DNA of 64,000 bases from Crotalaria pallida (lineage: Eukaryota > Streptophyta > Magnoliopsida > Fabales > Fabaceae): NCBI GenBank assembly GCA_037953625.1, contig CM075649.1:98585290-98649289 (forward strand), read 5' to 3'. The notes under the pieces were generated by a model, which ran no database searches, was not told the origin of the DNA, and saw nothing but the letters and a program-made list of their open reading frames with translations. The position numbers were made by a program, and so were the translations under genes. Shown piece by piece: positions 11,296 through 23,169 of the stretch; positions within the stretch are counted from its first letter, which is position 1; the number at the start of each line of letters is the position of its first letter.

Positions 11296-12086
11296 TGTAA
11301 CATCCCAAATTTTAATCCCAAGTATAATTAGAATAATAGTGAGATTTGAATAATAGTAATAATAATAACAAGGTTATATGTGTGTTAAAAAAAAGGGAGA
11401 TATTTTAGTGTTGGAAATGTATAATAATAGAAAATTAAGAATAAAGTAATTAAATGATTTAGTATGATGTTTTCAAGATTTGAGTGTCGTAATAAAATTT
11501 TGATTTCATTATAATTGAAATATGTTTTCTAGTCAAAATAAGTGTAAATTTGTTATCATACATTTTTCAAAAATAAAAGAGTATTTTTATTTAGTTTAAT
11601 TAATATTTTGACAGGGAGATCAACTGGTAAGCCTTAAAGGCATTTTCATAAATTGTTTCTTTGAAAATATATGTTTAATTTAATGTTTTAAACATTCCTG
11701 TAAGTTTTCATGGCGTTTTGAGATTGTTTTATTTTTAGATCCCAGATTGGTTTCAATATATTATGGGTATAAGTTATATATAATGATCTGCTATTTCAAA
11801 ATTATAAATGTTATATTTTATTAAGTTTAATATCAGGATTGAGAACACATATTTATATTTGTATTTTGACACTTTTTGTTACGTAATAGATATTCTTAAA
11901 GACTGGTTAATTAAATTGTCTCTTCTCAAAGTAGACTGATAACTTTATTATTTTTAATCTGTTTTGGGTAAATAAAAATACAATATTATATTACTTAAAT
12001 GTATTTTATTTTTTAAAATCATCAAACTTTTAGTTATAATCCAAAATACCTACACACATGACCCACGAATAAAACAAAACATAAAA

Positions 12087-12093
<7 letters not shown>

Positions 12094-12133
<40 letters not shown>
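12094..12133. repeat. (TA)n microsatellite in B LTR
   Basis: About 20 TA units. It is followed by a C-rich CCCACCCCCACC stretch. Similar TA runs occur in E (about 39407-39426) and F (about 55376-55412; 62707-62728). Confidence 0.9.
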
Positions 12134-12136
<3 letters not shown>

Positions 12137-12712
12137 TTTCTACCCCAAGTACCCACCCCCACCCCCACCCGAAGTAAAAAAAAAAAAAGTAAAAGGAGTG
12201 GTGGCCATAAGGCCACCCACGTAATAAAAGAAAAAGAGAGAAAGCCGCTGCAAGAAGGACCATCAGAGTGAGAAGAAAGATAGCGCGATTGTGAGGAAAC
12301 TTTGTGACTTTCTCCAACTTCTCGATCCAATAATTCAATATCCGACTGTTCAATCTCAAATCTTTCTTAGGTAAATAACCTTCTCAATTTCCTCTATCCA
12401 TCCATGTAATTTATTCAAAGATCCGTCAATATTTTTATTATCCCTATATTTTCAAATAAAGAGATGTTTTGGGGAAAAGTAATAGATTATTATTATGGAA
12501 TGATATATATATATCATTTTTATAAAAAACGAAATTTTGTTGATATATATATATGTATATACACACATGTATATATATTTATATACACTTTTAAGGTTAT
12601 AATTAGTTTTAACGTGTGTCCTTATTTAGATCCCGCACGTTATTGTTGATCCTGACCCTCGAATAAAGCTCAGATGTGAACGTGATATTGTTTCTTTTGT
12701 CAGGACTCTCAG

Positions 12713-13993
12713 GTAAGAAGGTTGTGTTACCTCTACTTAGGGAGTAAATTCTAGGATGTTATAATGATAGCTAAGGATAGGGTAATAGAGATGTATGTAT
12801 GTTAACGAACCTTAGGGTAGTTCCCCACTGTTAAAAATGGAATAGGTAGATTAATAATGAAACCCATTTTTAAAAGATAAAAATATTGGTGTTATGATAA
12901 ACGAACGAATTAAACTGTTGAGCAAAGGGGATACCTAAGGAAAGGAATTAAAAATGAGTAGGTGAGAACATGAATTAAATAAGGTAGTTGAATAGTTTAG
13001 AACAAATAAAATAAATGATAATATTGTCTATGTTGGCCGAAGAATAAAGTGAGGTTAGAAGAGGGAATTAAACCAAATGAGTAGGCATATACATAACCAA
13101 TCCAGTTAAAAGCTATAGGAATTAGAAACAAAAATGAAATAACGAACTAAAGTTCCAGATATAAATAGGAAAAAGGTACGAGAACTTAGGGAAATGGTAA
13201 CAAAGCGAAAGGTGTGGAATTTAATTAGATGATAAGTTAAGGAAAAGAATAAGAGTGACGGTGTAAATAAATAATAGGGAATAATGAAAGGGGAAACAAA
13301 GAATAAAGAATTTAGATAAAGTATTAAATGAGCTACTTGAATTATGAGAAGATAAACAAAAGAAAAAAAAAGATAAACAAAAGAAAGGTAAAAAGAGAAA
13401 GTGAGCACAGGTTGGTCATGAGACCCTGTGGTTTAATAAAAGAGAAACTGAGCGCAGGTTGGTCATAAGACCCTGTGGCTTAATAAAAGAGAAATCGAGC
13501 GCAGGTTGGTCATAAGACCCTATGGCTCAACACAGGTTTGTCATAAGACCCTGTGGTTTAATAAAAGAGAATGTAGCTGGCGCAGGTTGGTCATGAGACC
13601 CTGTGACCTAAGGGTTTTTGTGGATGCTAGGCCATAAAAGACGCCCAGGAGGAGCGCATTGGTTGCGTAAGCCGTACGACATGTGGGCGTACGCAGCGGT
13701 AAGACGCCCCGTGGAGGGAACGCAATGGTGGGTTCACATAACCGTAAAAAGTGAAAGATGAGAAAAAGTGTAAAAGAAATTAAAAGACGGAAATATGAGA
13801 AAAAGAAATAACATGAGAATAAATAACGAAGAAATGTGTAAATTGTTTAGAATCGAGTATGTGCATAGTAGTAGGGTAGTAAATGTGATCGATTTAAGTC
13901 AAGTGTTAGGGACTTAGTTTATTGCTATACTTTTTAGAATTTATCTTTCTAAGTCCTGTGTAATGCTGCCCTTCTTGCTATATTTTTTTACAG
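12713..13993 (+). other. Candidate intron in B LTR
   Basis: Donor CTCAG|GTAAGAAGG and acceptor TATTTTTTTACAG|GTACAG are 1281 bp apart. Both sites correspond to pairs at equivalent places in the C, D, E, F and G LTRs. The intron would contain the tandem repeat array. Splicing is predicted only. Confidence 0.5.
13404..13740 (+). repeat. Minisatellite in B LTR
   Basis: About five copies of a unit built on GGTTGGTCATRAGACCCTGTGG with the spacer TTTAATAAAAGAGAA, to about 13615, followed by a CpG-rich AGACGCC...AACGCA block. It lies inside the predicted intron. Confidence 0.85.
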
Positions 13994-14035
13994 GTACAGA
14001 AGCGGAGCTTACACCAGTTGCAGGCCTAGCAGGGT

Positions 14036-14056
14036 ACACTCCACCCCGTGGAGTGT
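14036..14056 (+). promoter_or_regulatory. LTR hairpin, element B 3' copy
   Basis: Identical to the 5' copy: 9-bp perfect stem ACACTCCAC/GTGGAGTGT with a CCC loop, 43 bases after the predicted splice acceptor. Confidence 0.6.
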
Positions 14057-14357
14057 TGTGTCGTCATGAGAGGATTATATATTATGTTATGAACGTTATT
14101 TTGGGAAATTAAAATATGTAGTAGTTATATGCCCTAAAAATTTGTATTATTCGGGCATTAGGATATTTTGGTTGTAACCTAAATATAAGTTTTAGTCTTT
14201 ATTTACTCTGATCTGACAGGTTTAAAATGTGACAATTTGGGAAAGTCCGAAAAACAGAGAAAACTCTGCCGGATTTTCGTCAAAATTTTCAAGTACCATT
14301 TTTAATAAACTTAAATTAACTAATTAAAAAGTGAGGGTGTTACATCATCCCCGAAAT

Positions 14358-17300
14358 TCAGTTAGATTCGAAGAGTAGGGGGTGTGAAGTCCTCATCTTT
14401 TCCTCCAATTCCCAAGTGGCCTCTTCTATGTCATTCCGATTCTAAATCACTTTGACTAGTGAAATCTCCTTGCCACGAAGCTGTTTAATTCTTCGATCCT
14501 TGATCCTAATTGGTTGCACCTCAACTGTCAAGTTTTCTCGAAGTGGCACCTCTTCAGTTGATAGAATGTGAGAAGGATCGGGGATATACTTGCGTAGCCG
14601 AGAAACATGAAACACATCATGGATGTTGGAGAGGTGAGGAGGTAACACAATCTGATAAGCCATAGAGCCAATTCTTTTAAGAATTTGATAAGGCCCAATA
14701 AACTTTGGAGTAAGTTTCTTAGGCTTCATTACTCTTCCAATTCCAGTGGTTGGAACCACTCTGAGGAATACATGGTCACCTTCTTCAAATTCTAATGGGA
14801 GCCTGTGTTTGTCAGCATAGCTCTTCTGTCTATCCTGTGCTGCTTTCATTTTCTCCTGAATCATTTTAACTTTATCTGTTGTGTCTTGAATGATATCGGG
14901 ACCAATGAGTTGATTCTCCCCTACTTGGAACCAACATAGGGGAGTTCTGCATCGTCGTCCGTACAAGGCCTCGAATGGAGCCATACCTATACTAGCATGA
15001 TAACTGTTATTATAGGTAAACTCCACTAAAGGCAAAAGTTGATCCCAGCTTCCTCGTTGCTCCATGGTGCAAGTTCTCAACAAATCTTCTAAAGATTGGA
15101 TGGTTCGTTCCGTCTGACCATCAGTTTGGGGATGGTAAGCGGAACTAAGTTTTAGATTTGTCCCCAATGCCTGCTGGAGACTTTGCCAAAATCTATATAA
15201 AAATCTAGGATCACGATCAGAAATGATGTTGGAAGGAACTCCATGCAGTCGAATAATCTCCTTAATATACAATTGGGTTAGCTTTTCCATGGAATACCGC
15301 ATATTAATGGGGATGAAGTGAGCAAACTTTGTTAGCCTATCCACAATCACCCATACTGCTTCATGACCTGCAGTAGTCCTTGGCAATCCGGAGACAAAGT
15401 CCATAGCGATGATATCCCATTTCCATACTGGGATTTCCAATGGCTGCAGTTCACGTCCAGGCTTTTTGTGTTCCACCTTTGCCTTTTGGCAAGTTAAACA
15501 TCTAGCTACATATTCTGCTACATCATGTTTAAGTTTCGACCACCAGAAAAGTATTTTCAAGTCTTGGTACATTTTTGTAGATCCTGGATGTAAACTCAAT
15601 TTGCTCTTGTGAGCTTCATCTAGGATCATCTTCTTTAGTTGTGGATTAGAGGGAACACAGATTCTATTTCTGAATCTTAGGACACCATCAGATCCTTCAG
15701 AAAAGTCTGGTTTATTTCTTTCTTCGGCAAACTTCCTTTGCGCTTGCAATTCAGCATTATTCAACTATTGTTGCCGGACTTGTTCCAAGAATTCATTTGT
15801 GATTCTCAACATTCCCAAAACAATACTCTTTTCTTTGTATTGGACACCTAAATTGAGGTTATTGAATTCCTCAATTAGTTCCAATTCTTTCACCATCATG
15901 CTACTTATATGAAGAGCTTTTCGGCTTAAGGCATCTGCAACCACGTTTGCTTTTCTTGGATGGTACTGTAGATTAAAATCATAATCTTTGAGAAATTCCA
16001 TCCATCTCCGTTGCCTCATGTTTAGCTCCTTTTGATCAAACAAATATTTAAGGATTTTGTGGTCACTGTACACTTCAAATCGAGTGCCATATAGATAATG
16101 CCTCCAAATCTTCAGGGCAAAGACGATTGCTGCAAGTTCCAGATCGTGCGTAGGATAGTTTCCTTCATGTGGTCTTAACTGCCGAGAAGCATAAGCAACC
16201 ACTTTTCCTCCTTGCATTAGTACACACCCTAATCCTTGTCTAGATGCATCACAATACACATCAAAAGACTGGGATGGATCAGGTAGTACCAACACAGGAG
16301 ATGTAGTCAACCGGTGTTTTAGCTCTTGAAAGCTTTGTTTGCACTGCTCATTCCATGAAAAAGGGATCTCCTTTCTAGTTAGCTTAGTCAAAGGCAAATA
16401 AATTTTAGAGAATCCTTCAATAAATCTTCTGTAATATCCTGCTAACCCCAGAAAAGCTTCTGATTTCTACCACATTCTTTGGCCGTTCCCACTTCAATAC
16501 AACCTCTACCTTAGCAGGATCAACAACTATTCCTTCTGGAGTAATTACATGGCCCAAGAAATTCACTTTCTCCAGCCAAAACTCGCATTTAGACAGCTTA
16601 GCATACAGTTGTTTCTCTTTTAGAATCTCCAGCACCTTCCTCAAGTGTTTCCGATGCTCATCTGGAGTCTTAGAGTAGATAAGAATGTCATCAATGAATA
16701 CTACTACAAAAGAGTCCAGAGAAGGTCGGAAAATTCTGTTCATGTAATCCATGAACACAGCAGGAGCATTTGTTAAACCAAATGGCATCACTACATATTC
16801 ATAGTGACCATACCGCGTCCTGAAAGCTGTCTTAGGGATGTCTTCTTCCTTGACTCGAATCTGGTGATATCCAGATCGAAGATCAATCTTAGAAAAGATG
16901 GCTGCTCCTCGGAGTTGATCCATCAAATCATCAATTCGAGGAAGAGGGTATTTGTTTTTAATTGTCACCTTGTTTAACTGACGGTAATCAACACATAATC
17001 TCTGGCTTCCATCTTTCTTCTTTATAAAGAGCACTAGGGCTCCCCAAGGCGACGCACTAGGTCGAATGAATTTCTTTTCTAACAACTCTTCTAATTGCTT
17101 CTTAAGTTCTGCTAATTCAACAGGAGCCATTCTATATGGAGCAATAGAAATGGGTCCTGTTCCAGGCATTAGATCAATGCGAACTCCACTTCCCTTACTG
17201 GAGGCAACCCAGGGACCTCATCAGGAAAGACTTCATGAAATTCATTCACCACTGGAATGGATTGAATTTCTGATTCTTGATCCACTTCCATCTTGGTTGA

Positions 17301-18773
17301 CATTAAGTTGCCATCAAGTACCAAGTCTTCTTCTAGGTTAGGGTTTAGAGTGTTTGAGTTTAGGGTGAGTGTTTTCGTGTGACAGTCAATCACAATGTGA
17401 TTATTGGACATCCAGTCCATTCCAAGAATCACATCGAGTTGACTTAAGGGGAGACAGATAAGGTCAATATAGAATGTGTGGTTCAGGACTTTCAGGATAG
17501 AGTTGGGACATATTTTTGTAGTTGTAACAGTAGGGTTAGTAGGGGTAGATACTAAAAGTTTATAAGGTGTTTCAACAATAGGTAAATTTAAACGTTTAGA
17601 ACAATCAAAGGAAATGAAGGAGTGGGTGGCTCCACAATCAAATAATACTTCACAAGGATGGTTATTAATACAACAAGTACCTTTGATTAATCCTTCGGCA
17701 TCCTCAGCCTCAGCACCACTAAGGGTATAAACTCTACCCCGAGTGGTAGGTCGGTTGTCATTGACCTTTCGGGTCGCAACAGTGCTGACTTCTTTTTTCT
17801 TAGGAATTTTCCTTGGACACTAAGCAGCTATGTAGCCAGGCTGTTGGCAGATAAAGCAGTGTCGCTCTTTCCCCTGGCCCTGAAGCTTCCAGCAATTACC
17901 TCTGTGCGGTTTGCCATAGTGTTGGCACATAGGAGCTGAACCGGAAACAGATGAAGTAGATGGAACCGATGACCCCATTGAGCTAGCTCCCCTAGATCTT
18001 TCTTCTCTTGGTCGGGGGTTAGGATAAGGAGCTCCAAGACGAGAAGATTCCCTGGGCCTATTTCTGATAGGCCCATAATTCTTTGGAGCGGGTCGTGAAC
18101 TTCGTTCAGCAGCTTCTTTAACTTTCAAATCATCTTCATAAATCTGACACATATCAACTAGTTCTGCAAAGTTGGGAATTTTCTGATACCCAAAAGCAAC
18201 CCTGATTTCTGGGCGGAGACCAACCTTGAACTTGTTGCACTTAGACCACTCATCCTGGTGGTGGAGAAAATAGGGAGAGTACTTGATGAGTTCTTCAAAT
18301 TTTGCTGCATACTCGCCAACAGACATCGATCCTTGCTTCAATTCCAGAAACTCCACTTCCTTTTTAAGACGGATGCTCTCGGGAAAGAACTTTCCAAGGA
18401 ATTTCTCCTTGAAGAGTTCCCAAGTGATCTCCATGTTCTCCGCCTCTAGTAACCTCCCGGTATTACCCCACCAATCCTCGGCTTCTCCAGTCAGCATGAA
18501 AGTGGAGAAACTAACCTTTTGTTCATCAGTGCAAGGTAGAGAACGGAAGATTTTCTCTAACTCTTGCACCCATCTTTTTGCTTTGTCAGGATTAAATCGA
18601 CCATCAAACTGGGGTGGGTCTAACTTTTTGAAATCGGTTAACCCATGTATCTCTGCTTGTCCTTGAGGTTGATTCTGGTTTTGGTTTTGGTTGGCCTGAT
18701 TGTTCTGGTTCTGGGCCAACGTTTCAAGAACAGCAGTGATATGCTCAAGGAGTTGATTATTCCTACCAGCCAT
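14358..18773 (-). pseudogene. Element C gag-pol polyprotein, interrupted
   Basis: The start is MAGRNNQLLEH at 18773. Breaks: TAG at 17820-17822 inside the zinc knuckle (where the knuckle His is also Tyr: CFICQQPGYIAA), a one-base loss near 17177 before the MPGTGPIS segment, a one-base gain near 16455 in the RT/RNase H linker, TAG at 15765-15767, and TAG at 14442-14444 in place of the conserved Trp of the chromodomain-like tail (LVKVI*NRND). Protease FDCGATHSF, RT FIDDI, RNase H DASRQGLG, integrase HPGS...CLTC, MDFVSG, SDRDPRF and ERT motifs are all visible. The final TGA would lie at 14358-14360. The gag N-terminus has a run of NQNQNQ. It cannot encode a functional polyprotein. Confidence 0.9.
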
Positions 18774-18844
18774 CTACCACTCTGAAATAGAACCAACATA
18801 GTGAGAACAATAACTTACAACTATCTAAACTATACTAATTAATA

Positions 18845-18894
18845 GTTACTCTCATGTGGAGTAACCTTTCAGGAGTATTGGAGTCCACACTCCA
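18845..18894 (-). promoter_or_regulatory. Tandem leader hairpins of element C
   Basis: GTTACTC (18845-18851) pairs with GAGTAAC (18859-18865); TGGAGT (18879-18884) pairs with ACTCCA (18889-18894). The order relative to the primer site is as in B, D, E and F. Confidence 0.5.
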
Positions 18895-18915
18895 CAGCCG
18901 AGGATTGCAACCATT

Positions 18916-18927
18916 GCTCTGATACCA
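18916..18927 (-). promoter_or_regulatory. Element C primer-binding site (initiator tRNA-Met)
   Basis: Minus-strand TGGTATCAGAGC lies five bases from the 5' LTR end at 18933. Confidence 0.9.
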
Positions 18928-19330
18928 AATATTGTAACACTAGTTTTTAACTCCCTAATTATAAGATTAATTATAGTACTTTAATTAGGATTAACACCTA
19001 AGTTAATGAGAGTTTAAAAAAATTTTGACAGAGTTTACTTTGTTTTTAGGACTATCCCAAATTTTAATTCAGGTACCTGTCAAAGCCAGAATACATATAC
19101 AATATTTATAAAGTTTTGCGCACCAAAAAGGATTGGATCCACCACCTTACACCATGTCATAGTGGTGGTAGTATTTACAAACTACAAAAGAAAAGATGGT
19201 GCTTCCATTTTACAATGCCAAAAGTTGAAACTTTTATCAGACTTTATATTATGTATTTATGCTAGAAAGGCCAAAAGTGAGCATCAGGCATGGTTGCATT
19301 ATGGTGTGGTTATGTCACCACACTATGTCT

Positions 19331-19351
19331 AGGCTCCAGGTAATGGAGCCT
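19331..19351 (-). promoter_or_regulatory. LTR hairpin, element C
   Basis: Arms AGGCTCCA and TGGAGCCT (8 bp, perfect) with a 5-base loop, 398 bases from the LTR end. The core (CTCC/GGAG) is shared with other families while the flanking pairs differ. Confidence 0.55.
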
Positions 19352-19399
19352 GACTCTCCTCAGCAAGTGAAATAGAAAAGACGCCCCCAGGAGTAGTAC

Positions 19400-20770
19400 C
19401 TAAAATGGTCAACATAACGGAGTGAGTGGTTTAACATAAATTAAAACAAAGAATTAAGAATAACACTACAGAAAACCAAAGAAGTACTATTAACATTAGT
19501 TTCTTGAATTAAATCAATATGCAGTAATGTTAGTTGGATATTAGTGTTATATTCATAATATTATAAATAAAATGATGCATGTCAACTCTATACTATATGC
19601 TTGGAGGTGATGCATGACACGACACTCTTAATCCACAATCGAATCCAATGAGTTTGTAATAAAAATTTCACTCCATCACAAATTCTTTTCCATTCTCAAT
19701 TCATTGGATTCCATTAAGGATTGTAAGATATAATCTCCAATTCACTCTTTTCCACTCTTTTACTTTTCTTCATCACAACTTTTCATTTCTTCTTCATCCA
19801 TCATTCAACATTCCATTTTATCACCTCACTTCTCCCTCCGCTCCAGGGAAAGACTAACCGGGAGTAAGTGTCCCTCTACCAATGCTTGCTCAGTACTGAC
19901 CATCAATCTTAGTCCAGTACAACTTGGGTTGAAGGCCCAAGTTGGCTATAGCAGGGAACCACCCTCAACCGGTCATGATGTGACTCTGTGATCGATAGAA
20001 TTATTGTGGTTAATGCAGAACCAATCTCCCGACACGAGTGGCCAGTTCGTGCCCTCCTAGGAGATCTAAGTTCCACCCACAACAATTCCCACGGTTGTTT
20101 TGTTAGAACAACCTAGTCACATATCACTCACGTGCCTCCGCGTATGTCTTTCCCACTTCCTCACCGTCCACCATATACTTCATGTATGATGCATGCTTAT
20201 CATCACTTTCCATTTGAAATCATACTTAAGAAAATATAATATTTAGAAAGCATTTCATAATGGAATATGATTTCAATTGGAAAGGTAATTATTTTCAATG
20301 AAAGTGTAATGCAACTTTATATTCATTATTCAAAGTCAAGGGTTCCAGCCAATTACTTATTCTCTATACAATTCTTCTATAATCATTTTACTTATTATTA
20401 TTATTATTAATTCACATAATATTAAGGGACTTATATTCATTCCATAATTCTTTCTAACGAATTAGAGTAGGTTTATTCAAAGTATTACATAATCTTCCAA
20501 GAATACTAATTTGTCCAGTATAGGATCATGAACATCATGAAGAATTAACATAATATTAAGGTAATTACATTTACTCCATAATCCTAGCATAACAAACTAT
20601 AATGAATTCATTCAAATTAATATCACACAATCTTTCTATTAAAATCCAATAACCTAGCACAAAGTTATGAATATCATAATTTTAAGTTACACAATCATCA
20701 CACTCCTAGGGTTTTATGTATCCCATCCTTAATTCTTAATTTTAATTCATGAAAACTACTCCTCCCTTAC
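19400..20770 (-). other. Candidate intron in C LTR
   Basis: Minus-strand donor GAAG|GTAAGGGAGG at 20770 and acceptor GACCATTTTAG|GTACTAC ending at 19400; 1371 bp. The positions match those in the other LTR families. Confidence 0.45.
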
Positions 20771-20911
20771 CTTCCTTTGGAGGAGAGGAAGTGTTTTGAA
20801 TGGTGGAAAGCTTCCTTGAGCTTGAAAGGCTATGAACTCTTCTCTTTCTTGTGTCTACTTCTTCTCCTTTATTAATTCTTGCCTCTACTTTGTTAGAATA
20901 ATTGTTAGGAT

Positions 20912-23133
20912 CCTGTGAGGGAGAGCACACCTGCTCGGCCGGGGGCTGTGCTATCTCAAGCTCCGATCCTGTAAAATGTAAGGGAGTGAGCATTGCACAT
21001 GAAATAGAATTGCAGTTTCCATATAATCATAATAAATCCACTAGGCCAAACACAAATAGTAAAGTAACAACATATAACATTCACAAGTTTGTTCACAATC
21101 AAAATCTTACCACCCTATTTCCTTCTTTATCACTATTGCATAATTACTTTTCCTTAACATGTACTTAGTCAATATACATGTTCATTTCCATTCCCTTTAT
21201 CCTTTTTCATATCCATTTCCATGTCCTTTGTCCATTTTCCATTAGTGTGTAACCCCAAGCAGAGATCTACACACGAAGTATTTGCAACCACAATCAGTGA
21301 TCTGCAAACACTTTCCCTTTTTCCTTTTAATTGTACACCACTAGGATTTTGGTTACCCACTAGGTAATTGGCACACCTGTCTAGGGACTTGAAAACACCT
21401 GCCCAGGACTTTACACCCATCCAGACCATAACCTGTAGGACTATGTACATTTTTACCATTCCATTATTTATTTCCAATTATTGGTGTGAAAAATTGATCC
21501 TGTGGGTCACCCGGCGCCTACAGGGCGGTTTGGCCTGATGGGTAATTGGCCTGGCAGGTAATTGGCCCTAACAGGTAATTGGAACACCTAGCTGGGTACC
21601 TAGTGTTCCGGGCCCCACTGATCAATTTCCACTTTAATTAACCTTTACCATATTTCATTATTCAACAATCCAGTCCATTAACTATACACATATTTACTAT
21701 ACCACCAATAATCATAAATATACATAATTATTATCCTTTTCAATTCAAATAAGTACATAGAGTTTGCCATTTCCCAAATAATCACAAATAAGCATTGTAT
21801 CATCAACAATCCCATTCATACACTTTTCCAATTTTAGTGGACACGCATAATGCACATTAATCATATTTTCACTTACCATTCCAATCAATAACCATAATTT
21901 AGCCATGACCAAGTATACATATACATATTGCACAATAATTATTTCATCCCTTATTCAAAGATCACATTGTTTATTCCTTTCTAAATATATTTTCCTAAGC
22001 TCATTTCTCTTTCACATTCATTCCTTCTATATTCAACATGCCCTAAACCACTATCTATGCTCTTACCCTTAATTTGATAAGCACATAAGCACAAAACTCC
22101 TAGAAAATCACTATGACTATAGGGACACCCAATGCTAGATCAAACCAATGCTCACTAAAATCCACCCCCTTACCTTAATTAAGAGAGAGAGAGAGATTGT
22201 GTGAAAACCAAGCCCTAACTTCTTGTCCCCAACAAAGAGCTTCAATGGAGTGAAAGAGGGAAGTGATTCTTGAACTCCCTTAAGCCACAAAAACAAGAAA
22301 ATAAACAAGGGATTGTGAGACTCCATGAAGTGGGTTTAGAATTTCAACAAAGGATGGGAAGGGAGAGAATTCGTGTGAAGCATCAAAAAGAAAGGAGGAG
22401 GAAATTTACCTATTGACCTTGATGATAGCTAGAGTGGATTGATGATCTTAGGGAGGAAGAAAACACAACCTTGGGTGAGAGGAAGGTGGAACTCGTGGGA
22501 GAGAGAGGGGGAGAAGAGAGAGAGTTGTTGTTGGAAGAGAATGAGAGGGAGTGTTATTTTTATTCATTTGTGAAGGAAAGAACATGTGGCCCTCATTTAA
22601 AGAGAAAAAGGGAAGATTCCCTTTGTGTGGTGGAGAGCCACACGAGCAACACCCTTCTTTATTTTTTTTTGTTCAGACCCAACAAGTAATCGATTACCTT
22701 AGCATGGTAATCGATTATTTCTTCAATGCAACATTTTCCTCACTTCCAACCTGCAGCCTTGTAATCGATTACTTGGCCAGAAGTAATCGATTACACTTTG
22801 ATGCAACAATTTTAGTGTTTTCAGGAGAGGCTCAGTAATCGATTATTCTCCCAAGAGTAATCGATTACTCTTCAATGCAACAATTTTAGTGCATTTGGCT
22901 GAGAGCCAGTAATCGATTATTCACCAAGAGGTAATCGATTACCTTACTGCTTTTCCATCTTTTCACAGTTTCTAACTCTTGAACATTCTCCTTAATCCCC
23001 ATACCCCTTATGCTAGGTTTTCTACACTAATTCCTATCTCTTAATCTTATAAGTCTCACAAATAAAAGCCATCTTAATACAATAACTTAAATACTTCACA
23101 TTTATTTTACGCCTTTAAATTGAGGATGTTACA
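20912..23133 (-). repeat. Element D 3' LTR, truncated
   Basis: On the minus strand it starts at 23133 (TGTAACATCCTC) and aligns with 28109-30347 of the 5' LTR. Similarity ends at 20912 inside the LTR hairpin; the remaining part (equivalent to 27708-28108) is missing. It contains a second copy of the TAATCGATTA array (22687-22941). Confidence 0.9.
22687..22941. repeat. TAATCGATTA paired-palindrome array, 3' LTR copy
   Basis: Eight palindromes in four pairs, identical in layout to the 5' LTR array at 29901-30155. It begins about 190 bp from the LTR start, so it lies in the likely U3 promoter region. Confidence 0.9.
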
Positions 23134-23152
23134 ATCCTCTCTCACTTACCAG
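23134..23152 (-). promoter_or_regulatory. Element D polypurine tract
   Basis: Minus-strand GGTAAGTGAGAGAGGAT immediately precedes the LTR start TGTAACATCC. Confidence 0.8.
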
Positions 23153-23169
23153 AATTTCGTCCTCGAAAT

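Larger units (their letters stand above)
8559..14344 (+). mobile_element. Element B: gag-only LTR retrotransposon (TR-GAG-like), 5' truncated
   Basis: A 427-bp 3'-terminal piece of the 5' LTR is followed by a tRNA-Met primer site, a gag ORF, about 1.1 kb with no pol similarity, a polypurine tract and a complete 3' LTR of 3049 bp. No protease, RT, RNase H or integrase motif is present in either strand of the internal region. This matches non-autonomous elements that keep only gag. The left end is a junction with A; the right end is joined to C. Confidence 0.85.
11296..14344 (+). repeat. Element B 3' LTR, complete (3049 bp)
   Basis: It begins TGTAACATCCC and ends GGGTGTTACA, so the termini form a 7-base inverted repeat (TGTAACA/TGTTACA). 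It contains a long TA microsatellite (about 12094-12133), a donor/acceptor pair, an array of about 45-bp repeats and the LTR hairpin. The family also supplied the fragmented LTR G (33795-51889), which matches in reverse complement over several blocks. Confidence 0.9.
14345..20911 (-). mobile_element. Element C: Ty3/gypsy chromovirus-type retrotransposon, decayed, no 3' LTR
   Basis: Minus-strand element with primer site at 18916-18927, leader, gag-pol and a truncated 5' LTR (18933-20911). Where its 3' LTR should start, at 14344, the sequence is instead the end of B's LTR in opposite orientation. On the right it is fused to the truncated 3' LTR of D. Confidence 0.85.
18933..20911 (-). repeat. 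Element C 5' LTR, truncated
   Basis: The minus-strand LTR end is CTAGTGTTACA at 18933. The LTR start is missing; at 20912 the sequence becomes D's LTR. It contains the hairpin (19331-19351) and a candidate intron. Confidence 0.75.

Noticed and set aside
12030..12359. Antisense ORFs of 98-109 codons across the TA microsatellite
   Set aside because: They translate the (TA)n and C-rich repeats (YIYIYI runs) and have no independent support.
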